Notes: generated by a model from the letters alone, not told the origin. A DNA stretch of 64,000 nt from Salsipaludibacter albus (GCF_019798055.1 NZ_JAHOPH010000010.1:62001-126000); one strand, 5' to 3'. Positions 16,521 to 26,271 are shown, counted from the stretch's first letter. Translations and numbers: made by a program.

Positions 16521-18659
16521 ATGACCACCCTCCCCCAGCCCCTCGACGTCGTCGAGGACTCGCTCGCCACGGCGATCGACGACCTCGCGCGACGCCTGCC
16601 CGAGCCACTCCGGCCCCTGGCCCAGGTGGCCTACAACTACCGCTGGTCGTGGACCCCCGGGGCCATCGACGTCTTCATGGCGGTGGACCCGGGCCGGTGG
16701 CACGCGGTGCACGCCAACCCGGTCCGCCTCCTGGTCGAGGCGTCCCCGACCCGGCTGGAGGCAGCCGCGGACGACCAGGAGCTGGTCGCCCGCATCGCCG
16801 CCCTCGCCGAGGAGCTCGACGACGACCTCGCGCGTCCCAGCATGGACGACTTCGACCCGTCGTCGCCCGTGACGTTCCTGTGTGCCGAGTTCGGCGTCCA
16901 CGAGTCCATGCCGCTGTACTCGGGTGGTCTCGGTGTCCTGGCGGGCGACATCCTCAAGGAGGCCTCGGACCTCGCACTGCCCATGGTGGCGGTCGGGCTG
17001 TTCTACCGGAACGGCTACTTCCAGCAGCGGCTCGACGCCAGTGGCTGGCAGGTCGAGTCGTGGCAGGCCACCGACCCCGCCCTGTCACCGATCGTCCCGC
17101 TGCGTCGTGACGGCGAGCAGGTCACGGTGACGGTGCCGATCCGTGGGACGGAGGCGACCGCCCGTGCCTGGGTGATCCAGGTCGGCCGCGTGCCGCTGCT
17201 CCTGCTGGACACCGACCTCCCGGAGAACTCGCCGGCCGCCCGGTGGACCACCGCCCGGCTCTACGACGGCAACGACGACGTCCGCCTGGCGCAGTACGCC
17301 ACGCTCGGGATCGGGGCCGTGCGCCTGCTCGACCGGTTGGGCGTCGAACCGTCGCTGCTCCACCTCAACGAGGGCCACGCCGCACTGGCCGCGGTCGAGC
17401 TGATCGCGCAGCGCGTGGCCGACGGCGCCGACTTCGACACCGCCCGCGATGCCGTGCGGGACCGCTGCGTGTTCACCACCCACACCCCGGTCGCCGCCGG
17501 CAACGAGACCTACCCGCCGGACGTGCTGGTGGCGGCGCTGCCGGGCCTGGGCGACCGCCTGGGCATCGGGTCCAACGGCCTGCTCAACCTCGGCCGCATC
17601 CAGCCCGGCGATCCGCACGAGCCGGCCGGGATGACCCCGATGGCGATGCGCCTGGCCCGCAACACCAACGGCGTGGCCAAGCGCCACGGCGAGGTCGCCC
17701 GCGGCATGTGGCAGCCACTGTTCGGTGGTGAGGTCGAGGACGTGCCGATCGGGCACGTGACCAACGGCGTCCACCTGCCGACCTGGATGGGCAACGAGTT
17801 CCGTGGGCTGCTGGACACCCACCTGGCCGAGGACTGGTGGCGTCGGGCCGACGACCCGGCCACCTGGGAGCCGGTGGCCGACATCCCGGCCGCCGACCTG
17901 TGGGCCGCACGCACGACGGCCCGGGCGAGCCTGGTCCGCTGGGCCCGCGAGGTCGCGGCCAGGGACCGCCTGCGTCGTGGGGACACCCTGGAGTGGGCGG
18001 AGCTCGGCATCACCGGGCTGTCCGAGGACGCCCTGACCCTGGGCTTCGCCCGTCGGGTCGCCGGCTACAAGCGCCTGTACCTGCTGACCCGCGACGTCGA
18101 CCGGATGGCCCGGCTCATGGGTGGCGACCAGCCCGTCCAGTTGTTGATCGCCGGCAAGGCCCACCCCAAGGACGACGGTGCCAAGGCGATGGTCCGGGAC
18201 CTGTTCGCCAACCGCGGACGTCCGGAGCTGGCCGAGCGGGTGTTCTTCCTCGAGGACTACGACATCGAGATCGGTCGCCGGCTGACCGCCGGCTGTGACG
18301 TGTGGGTCAACGTCCCGCGTCCCCCGATGGAGGCGTCGGGCACGTCGGGCATGAAGGTGGTGCTCAACGGTGGCCTGAACCTGTCGGTGCTGGACGGCTG
18401 GTGGGCCGAGGGCTACGACGGCACCAACGGCTGGGGCATCGACGGCGCCGTCGACGACGACCACGGTCGCCAGGACCACGAGCACGCCATGATGCTCTAC
18501 GACCTGCTCGAGCAGCAGGTCGTGCCGACCTTCCACGACCGCGACGACGACGGCATCCCCCAGGGCTGGGTCGCGATGATGCGATCGTCCCTGCAGACCC
18601 TCGGCCCCCAGTTCTGCGCCAGCCGGATGATGCACGACTACGCCGGCCAGGTGTACTGA
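16521..18659 (+). CDS. glgP: alpha-glucan (glycogen) phosphorylase
   Basis: 712 aa. Releases glucose 1-phosphate from the ends of alpha-1,4-glucan. It is the shorter alpha-glucan phosphorylase type known in mycobacteria and other bacteria. Visible signatures are FLCAEFGVHESMPLYSGGLG, HLNEGHAALA, TTHTPVAAGNE and the pyridoxal-phosphate region EASGTSGMKVVLNGG, in which Lys612 is the predicted PLP lysine. RRVAGYKR is the phosphate-site sequence. The ATG at 16521 opens the conserved N-terminus (LRPLAQVAYNYRWSW). It is coupled to glgX by proximity. Confidence 0.94.
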   Translation: MTTLPQPLDVVEDSLATAIDDLARRLPEPLRPLAQVAYNYRWSWTPGAIDVFMAVDPGRWHAVHANPVRLLVEASPTRLEAAADDQELVARIAALAEELDDDLARPSMDDFDPSSPVTFLCAEFGVHESMPLYSGGLGVLAGDILKEASDLALPMVAVGLFYRNGYFQQRLDASGWQVESWQATDPALSPIVPLRRDGEQVTVTVPIRGTEATARAWVIQVGRVPLLLLDTDLPENSPAARWTTARLYDGNDDVRLAQYATLGIGAVRLLDRLGVEPSLLHLNEGHAALAAVELIAQRVADGADFDTARDAVRDRCVFTTHTPVAAGNETYPPDVLVAALPGLGDRLGIGSNGLLNLGRIQPGDPHEPAGMTPMAMRLARNTNGVAKRHGEVARGMWQPLFGGEVEDVPIGHVTNGVHLPTWMGNEFRGLLDTHLAEDWWRRADDPATWEPVADIPAADLWAARTTARASLVRWAREVAARDRLRRGDTLEWAELGITGLSEDALTLGFARRVAGYKRLYLLTRDVDRMARLMGGDQPVQLLIAGKAHPKDDGAKAMVRDLFANRGRPELAERVFFLEDYDIEIGRRLTAGCDVWVNVPRPPMEASGTSGMKVVLNGGLNLSVLDGWWAEGYDGTNGWGIDGAVDDDHGRQDHEHAMMLYDLLEQQVVPTFHDRDDDGIPQGWVAMMRSSLQTLGPQFCASRMMHDYAGQVY

Positions 18660-18720
18660 ACACCGCCGTCGTGAGGACGTGGTCCCTCCGGGGTGGGGGA
18701 GGTGGGCTGGGGTAGAGTCG

Positions 18721-18756
18721 GCGGCAGCCGTGATCGTGCGTGAACACGGCTGCCGC
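18721..18756 (+). terminator. 12-bp hairpin after glgP
   Basis: GCGGCAGCCGTG pairs perfectly with CACGGCTGCCGC across a 12-base loop, 61 bp after the glgP stop and upstream of the acyltransferase gene. It is most likely a terminator, though no U-run follows. Confidence 0.55.
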
Positions 18757-18831
18757 GCGACCACGGGGTGGCGGTCGTCAGCCGCAGCGCCGGCCTGATC
18801 CTCGCGCACCGATCCTGCCCAGGCGACGCCC

Positions 18832-20901
18832 GTGCCCCGACCCGTATCCGGCTCCGCGACGTACCTGCCCGGCCTCGACGGGCTGCGGGCGATCGCCGTC
18901 GTGGCCGTCATCCTCTACCACCTCGACCCGGCGTGGCTGCCGGGCGGGCTGCTGGGCGTGGGGATGTTCTTCACCCTCAGCGGGTACCTGATCACGTGGA
19001 TCCTCGTCAGGACCTGGGACCGGCTCGGCGGCCTGGACCTCAGGAACTTCTGGATCCGCCGCGCCCGACGGCTGCTGCCCGCCGTGGTCCTCCTGCTGGC
19101 GGTGGTCGTCGCCACCACCGCCGCAGTCGACCTGGCCGACCTCGGCACCCGGGTGCGCGAATCGCTGGCAGCGCTGTTCTACGTGTTCAACTGGACCACG
19201 ATCGCCTCCGACGTCTCCTACTTCGAGCGCTTCGCCGGGCCGGGGCCGTTCGACCACCTGTGGTCGTTGGCCGTCGAGGAGCAGTTCTACCTGCTGTGGC
19301 CCCTCCTGCTGCTCGGGCTCCTGAAGCTGTTCCGCGGCAGGATGACCCGCGTCGCCGCCACGACGATGGCCCTCGCCGCACTGTCGTTCGTGTGGATGAC
19401 GGTGCTGGCGCAGCCCGGGTTCGATGCCACCAGGGTGTACGAGGGCACCGACACGCGCGCCGGTGGCCTGCTCGTCGGCGCGGCCGTGGCGATGATCTGG
19501 CGTCCCGACCGCATCACCGCCGACATCACCCCCCGTGCACGGGCGATCGTCGACGGGCTGGGGATCGTGGCCCTGGCCACGATCCTGGGCCTGTTCGTGT
19601 TCATCGACCCCTGGGGCCAGGTGCTCTACGACGGCGGCCTGCTGCTGCTGAGCATCGCCACCGTCGTGCTGGTCGGCGTGGTCGTCCACCCGGCGTCACG
19701 CCTCGCTCGCGCCATGGGCCTGGCCCCGCTGGTGTGGGTGGGTGAGCGCTCCTACGGCATCTACCTGTGGCACCTGCCGGTCATCGTGTTCACCCCCGCG
19801 TCGGTGCTGGCCGGTGCGCCGCTGGTCCGGGCCGGGCTGCAGGTGACGGTCAGCTTCGTCCTGGCCGCCCTGTCGTGGCGACTGGTCGAGGACCCGATCC
19901 GCCGGCACGGCATGGGGGTCCTGGCGGACCGGCCCGTGATCGTGCGGCCGTCGTGGTGGCGCTGGCCGAAGGCACCGGTCGCGCGACGCGCCGTCGTGCT
20001 GGGTGCCGCGGCCACCGTGACGCTGTCGAGCGTGGCCCTGGCCGGGGGATCGTCCACCGGCCCCGACCCCGACAGCGGCATCGCGGCGCAGGCCGAGTCG
20101 ACCATCGACCCGGACCCGTCGCCGTCCGATCCCGACCCGGGCGACGCTGCGGCCACCCCCGACGAACCGGCCGAGAGCGCACCGGCGGACGACGGTCCGT
20201 CGGCGACCCCGGAGTCGGCCCAGACGCCTGCCCCGGCGGCGCCCGCGTCCGACGACGGGTCGTCGACGTCGGCGTGCACCTCCGTCGTGCACGTCGGTGA
20301 CTCGACCTCGCTCGGGCTGGACGACGTGGCGTACCTGCCCGACGAGGACGACCAGATCCCGGCGCGCTACGCCGAGGTCGGGGCCGAGGAGGTCATCACC
20401 CAGATCGACGGGGCGATGTCGATCGTGGAGCGGTTCAAGGACCGACCCAACGCGACCATGCGCGTGTCGCAGCTCGTCGAGGACGGCCAGGACGGCTGCT
20501 GGGTGCTCGCGATGGGCACCAACGAGGCCGCCAACGAGGCGGTCGGTGGGGGGATCCCGTTCGACGAGCGCATCGCCATGCTGATGGAGGAGGTCGACGG
20601 ACAGCCGACGATGTGGACCACGACCCGCAGCCTGGAGGACACCGGCCCCTACGCGGACCAGGAGATGGCGGCGTGGAGCGAGGCGGTCGTGGCCGCCTGC
20701 GAGACCTGGCCGAACCTGCGGGTCTACGACTGGCGCTCGGAGGTCCGGGACGACTGGTTCATCGACGACCAGATCCACTACACGTCCGAGGGCTACCGCA
20801 ACCGCGCGGAGCGACTGGCCCAGGCCCTGGCGCGGGCCTGGCCCGCCGACGGCGACCCCATGTCGGACTGCCTCGTCTCGTCGGGCCTCGACGAGGAATG
20901 A
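18832..20901 (+). CDS. OafA/YrhL-type membrane acyltransferase with C-terminal SGNH domain
   Basis: 689 aa. Residues 1 to about 400 form the acyltransferase-3 membrane domain with about ten helices; the conserved opening is LPGLDGLRAIAVVAVILYH and DHLWSLAVEEQFYLLWP follows. A Pro/Asp/Ala-rich linker (about 410-475) leads to an extracellular SGNH hydrolase-like domain: GDSTSLG with Ser491, GTNEAAN, and the DQIHYTSEGY block with Asp646 and His649. Such proteins O-acetylate cell-wall or exported polysaccharides. The GTG start gives the expected N-terminus although the RBS is weak. It is a single gene, convergent with the rimK operon. Confidence 0.9.
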   Translation: MPRPVSGSATYLPGLDGLRAIAVVAVILYHLDPAWLPGGLLGVGMFFTLSGYLITWILVRTWDRLGGLDLRNFWIRRARRLLPAVVLLLAVVVATTAAVDLADLGTRVRESLAALFYVFNWTTIASDVSYFERFAGPGPFDHLWSLAVEEQFYLLWPLLLLGLLKLFRGRMTRVAATTMALAALSFVWMTVLAQPGFDATRVYEGTDTRAGGLLVGAAVAMIWRPDRITADITPRARAIVDGLGIVALATILGLFVFIDPWGQVLYDGGLLLLSIATVVLVGVVVHPASRLARAMGLAPLVWVGERSYGIYLWHLPVIVFTPASVLAGAPLVRAGLQVTVSFVLAALSWRLVEDPIRRHGMGVLADRPVIVRPSWWRWPKAPVARRAVVLGAAATVTLSSVALAGGSSTGPDPDSGIAAQAESTIDPDPSPSDPDPGDAAATPDEPAESAPADDGPSATPESAQTPAPAAPASDDGSSTSACTSVVHVGDSTSLGLDDVAYLPDEDDQIPARYAEVGAEEVITQIDGAMSIVERFKDRPNATMRVSQLVEDGQDGCWVLAMGTNEAANEAVGGGIPFDERIAMLMEEVDGQPTMWTTTRSLEDTGPYADQEMAAWSEAVVAACETWPNLRVYDWRSEVRDDWFIDDQIHYTSEGYRNRAERLAQALARAWPADGDPMSDCLVSSGLDEE

Positions 20902-20952
20902 CCAGGGTCGGGCCCGGGCTGGACGGTGCGATCTGCCGCGCCGACATCGCCC

Positions 20953-22155
20953 TCAGCCGGCCGCGGCATCGATGTCGCGGGTGCGCAGCTTGCGGACCCG
21001 GACCTGGGCCCGGCGCTGGGCACGGGTCGGGATCATGTCGCGCATCTCCTCGAGCTTGCCGAAGCACAGCAGGCGGTCGCCCGGCTCCAGGACCCGGTTG
21101 CCTCGGGGGTTGGGGACCACGGTCGAGTCACGGTGCAGCGTCAGCACGCTGATGTCGCGCTCGCGCAGCCCGGACTGGGCCAGCGTCGTCCCGACCAGGT
21201 CGGCGCCCTCGCGCACGAGCAGTTCGGCCACGCCGTAGCCGGTCGAGACGCTCAGCCGCTGGTGCACGTCCAGCTGGGGGAACGCCACCTGGTTGTCGAT
21301 GTAGTCGATGATCGCGCCCGCGACGTCCAGCCGGGTCGCACGCTCGATCCCCTCCAGGCCCGGTGACGAATTCACCTCCATCACCAGCGGGCCGTCGTCA
21401 CCCTCCAGCATGTCCACGCCGGCCACCCGCAGCCCCATGATCTGGGCCGAGCGCACGGCGGTCGCGGTGTACTCGTCGTCCAGCTCGACGGCCTCCACCG
21501 ACCCGCCGCGATGGACGTTGGAGCGGAACTCGTCGCCCTGGGCGGTGCGACGCATCGCGGCCACCACCCGGTCGCCGATGACCAACGCCCGGATGTCACG
21601 ACCCTTGCTCTCGGTGATGAACTCCTGGATCAGGACGTTCTGGCGGGTGCTGTGCAGGGTCTCGATGATCGCCTCGGCGACCTTGGTGTCGGGCGCGAGG
21701 ATCACCCCGATGCCCTGGGTGCCCTCGAGCAGCTTGATGACCACCGGTGCGCCGCCGACCCGCTCGATGGCGGGCAGGACGTCCTTGCGGTCGCGGACGA
21801 ACGCCGTGGCGGGCATGCCCACCTCGTGGCGCGACAGGATCTGCATCGCCCGCAGCTTGTCCCGAGAGTTGGTGATGCCGTTGGCGGTGTTGGGCGTGTA
21901 GACGTCCATCTGCTGGAACTGGCGCAGGACCGCGGACCCGTAGTAGGTGATCGAGGCACCGATCCGGGGAAGGACGGCGTCGTAGTCCGACAGCCGGCGA
22001 CCGCGGAACTGCAGGTCGGGCTCGTCGCCTGACAGGTCGATCGCGAATCGCAGCGTGTCCAGCACCCGGCAGTCGTGGCCGCGCTCGAGCGCGGCGGTCT
22101 TGAGGCGCTGGGTGCTGTAGGCGGACGGGGCGCGGGAGAGGATGGCCAGCTTCAT
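20953..22155 (-). CDS. RimK-type ATP-grasp amino-acid ligase fused to an RCK_C (TrkA-C) domain
   Basis: 400 aa. Residues 1-290 are an ATP-grasp ligase of the RimK type: ITNSRDKLRAMQIL, GGAPVVIKLLEGTQGIGV, VLIQEFI and the metal-binding VMEVNSSPGLEGIE. RimK adds glutamate to protein C-termini (ribosomal protein S6) or joins other amino acids. Residues about 300-375 (GYGVAELLVREGADLVGT, VLEPGDRLLCFG) match the ligand-binding RCK_C domain known from potassium channels and transporters, not part of ordinary 300-aa RimK proteins. It is the last gene of a three-gene operon with 4-bp ATGA overlaps. The RCK_C part may sense a nucleotide or ion and gate the ligase; this is inference. Confidence 0.88.
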   Translation of the reverse strand: MKLAILSRAPSAYSTQRLKTAALERGHDCRVLDTLRFAIDLSGDEPDLQFRGRRLSDYDAVLPRIGASITYYGSAVLRQFQQMDVYTPNTANGITNSRDKLRAMQILSRHEVGMPATAFVRDRKDVLPAIERVGGAPVVIKLLEGTQGIGVILAPDTKVAEAIIETLHSTRQNVLIQEFITESKGRDIRALVIGDRVVAAMRRTAQGDEFRSNVHRGGSVEAVELDDEYTATAVRSAQIMGLRVAGVDMLEGDDGPLVMEVNSSPGLEGIERATRLDVAGAIIDYIDNQVAFPQLDVHQRLSVSTGYGVAELLVREGADLVGTTLAQSGLRERDISVLTLHRDSTVVPNPRGNRVLEPGDRLLCFGKLEEMRDMIPTRAQRRAQVRVRKLRTRDIDAAAG

Positions 22156-23330
22156 GGGGAGTCCGGTTCGGGGCGGTCGGTCGTGGTGCGATCGGTCGTG
22201 GTGTCGGGATCCGTCGTGCGGGGGTCCGACGTGGGTTCCGTGGTGCGGTCCGGGGCGGGCGGCACGCCGGGCGGGCCATCGGCGCCGTCGTGCTCGTCGA
22301 GGTCGGCGATGCGGGCGACGTGCACCAGTGCGTCGCCCTGGTGGCCGAGTGGGTGCTGCGTGTGGCCGATGATGATCCCGTCGAAGCGCGCCCGTGCCTG
22401 GGAGAGCCTGCGTCCGAGCGAGTCGTGCACGACCGCGACCCGCTCGCCCTTGGCCACGCGGTCGCCCAGTGCCACGTCCAGCGAGACGATGCCGCTCCGG
22501 CGTGCCCGGATCCAGGCGCTCTTGCGGCTGGCGACCGGCACGGGTGGCGGGGCGACCTCCACGCCGGAGTCCATGTCCAGGCGTGCCAGCACCCGGTGGA
22601 TGCCGTCCACCCCCGCGGTGATGGCCTGGGGGTCGAACCGGAGGGCCTCGCCGCCCTCGAACAGCAGGACGGTCTTGCCGGCGGCCGTGCCGGCGGCACG
22701 CAGGGACCCGTCCCGCACCCGGGCGTGCAGCATGACCGGGGCACCGAAGGCCTCGGCCAGGTCGCGGGTGCGGGGGTCGTCGAGGTCGCCCCGGACCTGG
22801 GGGAGGTTGGTGCGATGGTCCGACCCGGTGTGCAGGTCGATGCCCACGTCGCTGCGGGCCACGACCTCCTCCATGAACACGTGGGCGATCCGCGAGGCCA
22901 GCGACCCGGTCGCCGAGCCCGGGAACGACCGGTTCAGGTCCCGGCGGTCCGGCAGGTAGCGATCGCCGACCAGGAAGCCGTGGACGTTGACGATCGGCAC
23001 CATGATCACGGTCCCGGCGAGGCTGCGTGGGTCGAGGTCCTCGTTGACGCGGCGGATGATCTCGACGCCACCGATCTCGTCGCCGTGGATCGACGACGAG
23101 ATCCAGATCGTCGGGCCCTCGTGGCGCCCGTGCACGACCCGCAGGGGCAGGGAGATGCGGGTGCCGGTGACCAGCCGAGGCACGGGCAGCTCACCGGTCT
23201 CGCGACGTCCCGCGCGTACCTCGAGGTCCCCGATCCGGAACGGAGGTCGGCGTCGCAGTCCGGATCGCCGTCGGCGCGTCGGGGCCGGGTCCGACGACAG
23301 TGGCGGGGCCGGGGGCGGATCTTCGGTCAT
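22152..23330 (-). CDS. succinylglutamate desuccinylase/aspartoacylase-family zinc hydrolase
   Basis: 392 aa. Zinc ligands are visible as His82 and Glu85 in SSSIHGDEIGG and His167 in GIDLHTGSDH, and the catalytic Glu as Glu225 in LFEGGEALRF. This is the M14-like aspartoacylase family, which removes acyl or amino-acid groups from amide bonds. After residue 260 there is a barrel-sandwich-like segment (SGIVSLDVALGDRVAKGE), then a disordered Thr/Asp/Pro tail from about 345. The first 40 residues are basic. Its start overlaps the stop of the upstream retropepsin-like gene and its stop overlaps the start of rimK. It probably trims or reverses the modification made by the ligase. Confidence 0.88.
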   Translation of the reverse strand: MTEDPPPAPPLSSDPAPTRRRRSGLRRRPPFRIGDLEVRAGRRETGELPVPRLVTGTRISLPLRVVHGRHEGPTIWISSSIHGDEIGGVEIIRRVNEDLDPRSLAGTVIMVPIVNVHGFLVGDRYLPDRRDLNRSFPGSATGSLASRIAHVFMEEVVARSDVGIDLHTGSDHRTNLPQVRGDLDDPRTRDLAEAFGAPVMLHARVRDGSLRAAGTAAGKTVLLFEGGEALRFDPQAITAGVDGIHRVLARLDMDSGVEVAPPPVPVASRKSAWIRARRSGIVSLDVALGDRVAKGERVAVVHDSLGRRLSQARARFDGIIIGHTQHPLGHQGDALVHVARIADLDEHDGADGPPGVPPAPDRTTEPTSDPRTTDPDTTTDRTTTDRPEPDSP

Positions 23331-23791
23331 CGGTTGCGCCGTCGGATGTCGGCCGGCGGGCGGCCGCCGAGGTAGGAGCGTCCCGGGTCGACCACGAACC
23401 GCCCACGCAGTGCCTCGCGACCGACCAGCATCCGGAACCCCATCTCGTCACGGTTCGTCAGCGTGAGCTCGATGGGCGCCACCAGCCCGACCAGGTGCAG
23501 GTCGGTGTGCACGACCGGCCGGCGCTGGGTGTCTCCGCTGGACGAGCGGACCTCGCGATGGTCGACGACCGGCGCCTCGACCTGCACCGGGTCGTCGTCG
23601 GAGCCCTGCCACGGATGCAGCGAGAACCGGACCCACGGGGATCCGTCCCGGTCGAACGGCTCGAGGTCCCAGGCATGGATTGCCGAGGTCCGTGCGCCGG
23701 TGTCGACCTTCGCCTTCATGTGGTCCACACCCCAGTCGGGCAGTGCCACCCACTCGCGCCACCCGACGGCGACCGGAGCCCGCTCACCCAC
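23327..23791 (-). CDS. retropepsin-like protease of the RimB (ATP-dependent zinc protease, COG4067) family
   Basis: 154 aa. The motif KAKVDTGARTSAIHA with the catalytic-type DTGA (Asp30) and a later FRMLVGREALRGRFVVDPGRSYL match the family known as RimB or putative ATP-dependent zinc protease. In Pseudomonas a RimB of this family is encoded with rimK and modulates its glutamylation. It is the first gene of the operon with the aspartoacylase-like gene and rimK, with ATGA overlaps throughout. Transcription probably starts in the 142-bp spacer shared with ilvE upstream. Substrate unknown. Confidence 0.86.
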   Translation of the reverse strand: MGERAPVAVGWREWVALPDWGVDHMKAKVDTGARTSAIHAWDLEPFDRDGSPWVRFSLHPWQGSDDDPVQVEAPVVDHREVRSSSGDTQRRPVVHTDLHLVGLVAPIELTLTNRDEMGFRMLVGREALRGRFVVDPGRSYLGGRPPADIRRRNR

Positions 23792-23933
23792 GGGCGTGGA
23801 CGCGAGGCGGCGTGGTGGCGTCGGGCATGGACGGTCCGGTCGTGTGGAGGATGGGAGGACGTCGCCGACGACGCGGCCCGAGCGAGGCGTTGCGGGCCGA
23901 ACCGGGTCGGGGCGGGGGACGAGGTCGGGGAGG

Positions 23934-25046
23934 TCAGGCCAGGCGGGTCATCCAGCCGTGGGGGTCGTCGGCCCGGCCGTACTGGATGTCGACCAGGGCC
24001 TGGCGCAGCGCCATCGTGACCTCGCCGGCGGTCTCGCCGTCACCCATGGTGATGGTGGCGTCCCCGTCGCGCAGCGTGCCCAGCGGGGTGATGACGGCGG
24101 CCGTCCCGCAGGCGAAGACCTCGGTGATGGCACCGGATGCGGCGCCCTCGGCCCACTCGTCGATCGACACGCGTCGCTCGACGACCTCGTGGCCCGACTC
24201 TGCGGCCAGGGTCAGCACGGATGCGCGGGTGATGCCCTCGAGGATCGTCCCGGACAGCTGCGGCGTCACGATCGTGCCGTCGGCGTGGACGAAGAACAGG
24301 TTCATGCCACCGAGTTCCTCGACCCAGCGACCCTCGGTCGCGTCGAGGAAGCACACCTGGGCGCAGCCGTTGGCCGTGGCCTGCTGCTGGGCGGCCAGGC
24401 TCGCGGCGTAGTTGCCACCGCACTTGGCCGCACCCGTCCCACCGGGGGCCGCGCGGGTGTAGTCGCGCGACAGCCAGATGTCGACCGGGGCCGGACCGGA
24501 GGCGAAGTACGGGCCCACCGGCGAGCTGATCACGTAGTAGGTCACCTCGTGGGCCGGCCGGACCCCCAGGAACTTCTCGCTGGCGATCATGAACGGCCGC
24601 AGGTACAGGCTGGACTCCTCGAGCCCCGGCACCCAGGCCTGGTCGGTCGACACCAGCTGGCGCAGCGACTGCAGGAACGCCCCGTCGGGCAGCTCGGGCA
24701 GGGCCAGGCGGCGGGCGGACCGGTTCATCCGGGCGGCGTTCTGTTCCGGGCGGAAGCTCCACACCGAGCCGTCGGCGTGGCGGTAGGCCTTGAGCCCCTC
24801 GAAGATCTCCTGGGCGTAGTGCAGCACGGCTGCCGCCGGGTCGAGCGTGATCGGTCCGTAGGGCTGGATCCGGTCGTCGTGCCAGCCCTCGTCCAGGGTC
24901 CAGGTCGCGACGGCCATGTGGTCGCTGAAGTGCCGTCCGAAGCCCGGGTCGGCAAGGATCGCGGCGCGGTCCGAATCGGTGACCGGGTCGGTCGATGCCT
25001 CGACCGGGAAGGACAGGGACGTGGCGAGGGCGGTGTCAGTCATCAT
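23934..25046 (-). CDS. ilvE: branched-chain amino-acid aminotransferase
   Basis: 370 aa. PLP-dependent transfer of amino groups to make valine, leucine and isoleucine. Fold type IV features are clear: [28 protein letters not shown], the PLP lysine Lys208 in [12 protein letters not shown] and the [15 protein letters not shown] block near the C-terminus. The length agrees with the actinobacterial IlvE. Two ATG codons stand next to each other at the start; either may be used, and no strong RBS is visible. It stands alone, between the ArsR-type gene and the rim operon on the same strand. Confidence 0.95.
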   Translation of the reverse strand: MMTDTALATSLSFPVEASTDPVTDSDRAAILADPGFGRHFSDHMAVATWTLDEGWHDDRIQPYGPITLDPAAAVLHYAQEIFEGLKAYRHADGSVWSFRPEQNAARMNRSARRLALPELPDGAFLQSLRQLVSTDQAWVPGLEESSLYLRPFMIASEKFLGVRPAHEVTYYVISSPVGPYFASGPAPVDIWLSRDYTRAAPGGTGAAKCGGNYAASLAAQQQATANGCAQVCFLDATEGRWVEELGGMNLFFVHADGTIVTPQLSGTILEGITRASVLTLAAESGHEVVERRVSIDEWAEGAASGAITEVFACGTAAVITPLGTLRDGDATITMGDGETAGEVTMALRQALVDIQYGRADDPHGWMTRLA

Positions 25047-25102
25047 GCTTGCACGCTACTGCCTCCCCCGTCCCCCCTTCCACCCCGGCCCGGCCCCGGT
25101 CA

Positions 25103-26191
25103 TCACCGGAGCAGGCTGGCTCGCAGGGCGTGGCCGAGGTCGCCGACGACGTCCAGGTCGAGGTCGTGGAGTCGGAAGTGTCCCTGCTGGCGCACCTCGA
25201 CCAGCCCGGCCTCGCGCAGGACCGTCAGGTGGCGCGAGACCGTCGGCTCGGTCAGCCCGGTCAGGCCGGCCAGCTCGCGGGTCGACCGGGCCTCGTTGGC
25301 CAGCAGCGCGGCCAGGCGGAGCCGGGTCGGGTCGGCCAGCGCCTCCAGCCGTGCCGCCGTGACCTCCAACGGGGGCAGCCCGCCGGTGGGGGCCCGCCGG
25401 TGCACGGGGTACTGGAGGCACAGGGGCCACCGGGGGTTGGGCTGGGCGATGACGTGCGGGTGGCACAGCAGGCTGGGCACGAGGTGCAGGGGCTGGTCGG
25501 GGCTCGGCGCCATGGTGGCCGTGAACGACTTGTCGATGACGACGTCGTCGTCACTGGCGCGGACCCCGTGGCCCAGCCCGGCCAGCAGCGCGGTCGGGCC
25601 GCGGGCCTCCAGCAGCCGGGTCGCCTCGTCGACACTGCGGGCCAGCGTGGGGCGCAGGCCCGCCCATTCCTCGCCGAAGAACGCGTCGCGACACCCGGCC
25701 AGGAAGTCGACGAGCCGTCGTTGCACCCGTGCGGGGTCCTCCAGCAGGCCTCGGGCGACGTCCTCCACCGCCGGACCGCGCGCCCGGGCGTGGGACAGCA
25801 GCTGGTCCGGTCCCTCCCCGGGGCGATGCCCCGGAGACAGGTTCTCGCCCAGTCGGGTTCCCAGCGGTTGCAGGGCCTCGGTCGTGAGCTGCTCGGTGGG
25901 CACCGCGGCCAGCGCCGCCAGCTCGTCGTCGAGCGTGCGCACCGGCGGCAGGGCATCGGACACCACCAGGAGGAAGTTGGCGCGGTAGCCGTCCCACAGG
26001 AACTCCAGCGCGACGCGCTCGCGGTCGAGCGGCCCGGGCAGCCGTCCCAGCACACGGGTCCGCCAGTCGGCCAGGAACAGGTGGTGGTCGAGGCGGGTCA
26101 GGACGTGCAGGGCGGCACCGAGCTCCGCCAGCGGCGACAGCGTGGGCAGTACGAGCGAGCTGGTCCCGTCCAGCCGGACCGTCACCGCCAT
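25103..26191 (-). CDS. ArsR-type winged-helix regulator with large N-terminal domain
   Basis: 362 aa. The C-terminal 80 residues carry an ArsR-type HTH: LEALADPTRLRLAALLANEARSTRELAGLTGLTEPTVSRHLTVLREAGLV. The N-terminal 270 residues look like the DUF5937-type domain found in front of such HTH domains in actinobacteria (DHHLFLADWR, NFLLVVSDALPPVR, FLAGCRDAFFGEEW). I chose the ATG at 26191 over an upstream one because the residues before it are basic and not conserved-looking. There are no cysteine metal sites. It diverges from the 47-aa gene at 26347, so it may repress that gene and itself. Confidence 0.84.
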   Translation of the reverse strand: MAVTVRLDGTSSLVLPTLSPLAELGAALHVLTRLDHHLFLADWRTRVLGRLPGPLDRERVALEFLWDGYRANFLLVVSDALPPVRTLDDELAALAAVPTEQLTTEALQPLGTRLGENLSPGHRPGEGPDQLLSHARARGPAVEDVARGLLEDPARVQRRLVDFLAGCRDAFFGEEWAGLRPTLARSVDEATRLLEARGPTALLAGLGHGVRASDDDVVIDKSFTATMAPSPDQPLHLVPSLLCHPHVIAQPNPRWPLCLQYPVHRRAPTGGLPPLEVTAARLEALADPTRLRLAALLANEARSTRELAGLTGLTEPTVSRHLTVLREAGLVEVRQQGHFRLHDLDLDVVGDLGHALRASLLR

Positions 26192-26254
26192 GGCGGCGCC
26201 CCGGGGTGGCTGGTCGCACGGGTCACGCGGTCTCCGACGTCCGGTGTGGGGAGT

Positions 26255-26271
26255 TTGCCGTGTCCGTGCAA
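26255..26271. promoter_or_regulatory. possible operator dyad between the ArsR-type gene and the 47-aa gene
   Basis: TTGCCGTGTCCGTGCAA has 4-bp arms TTGC and GCAA separated by 9 bases, and lies centrally in the 155-bp divergent spacer. Weak, but in the right position for a winged-helix dimer. Confidence 0.3.
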
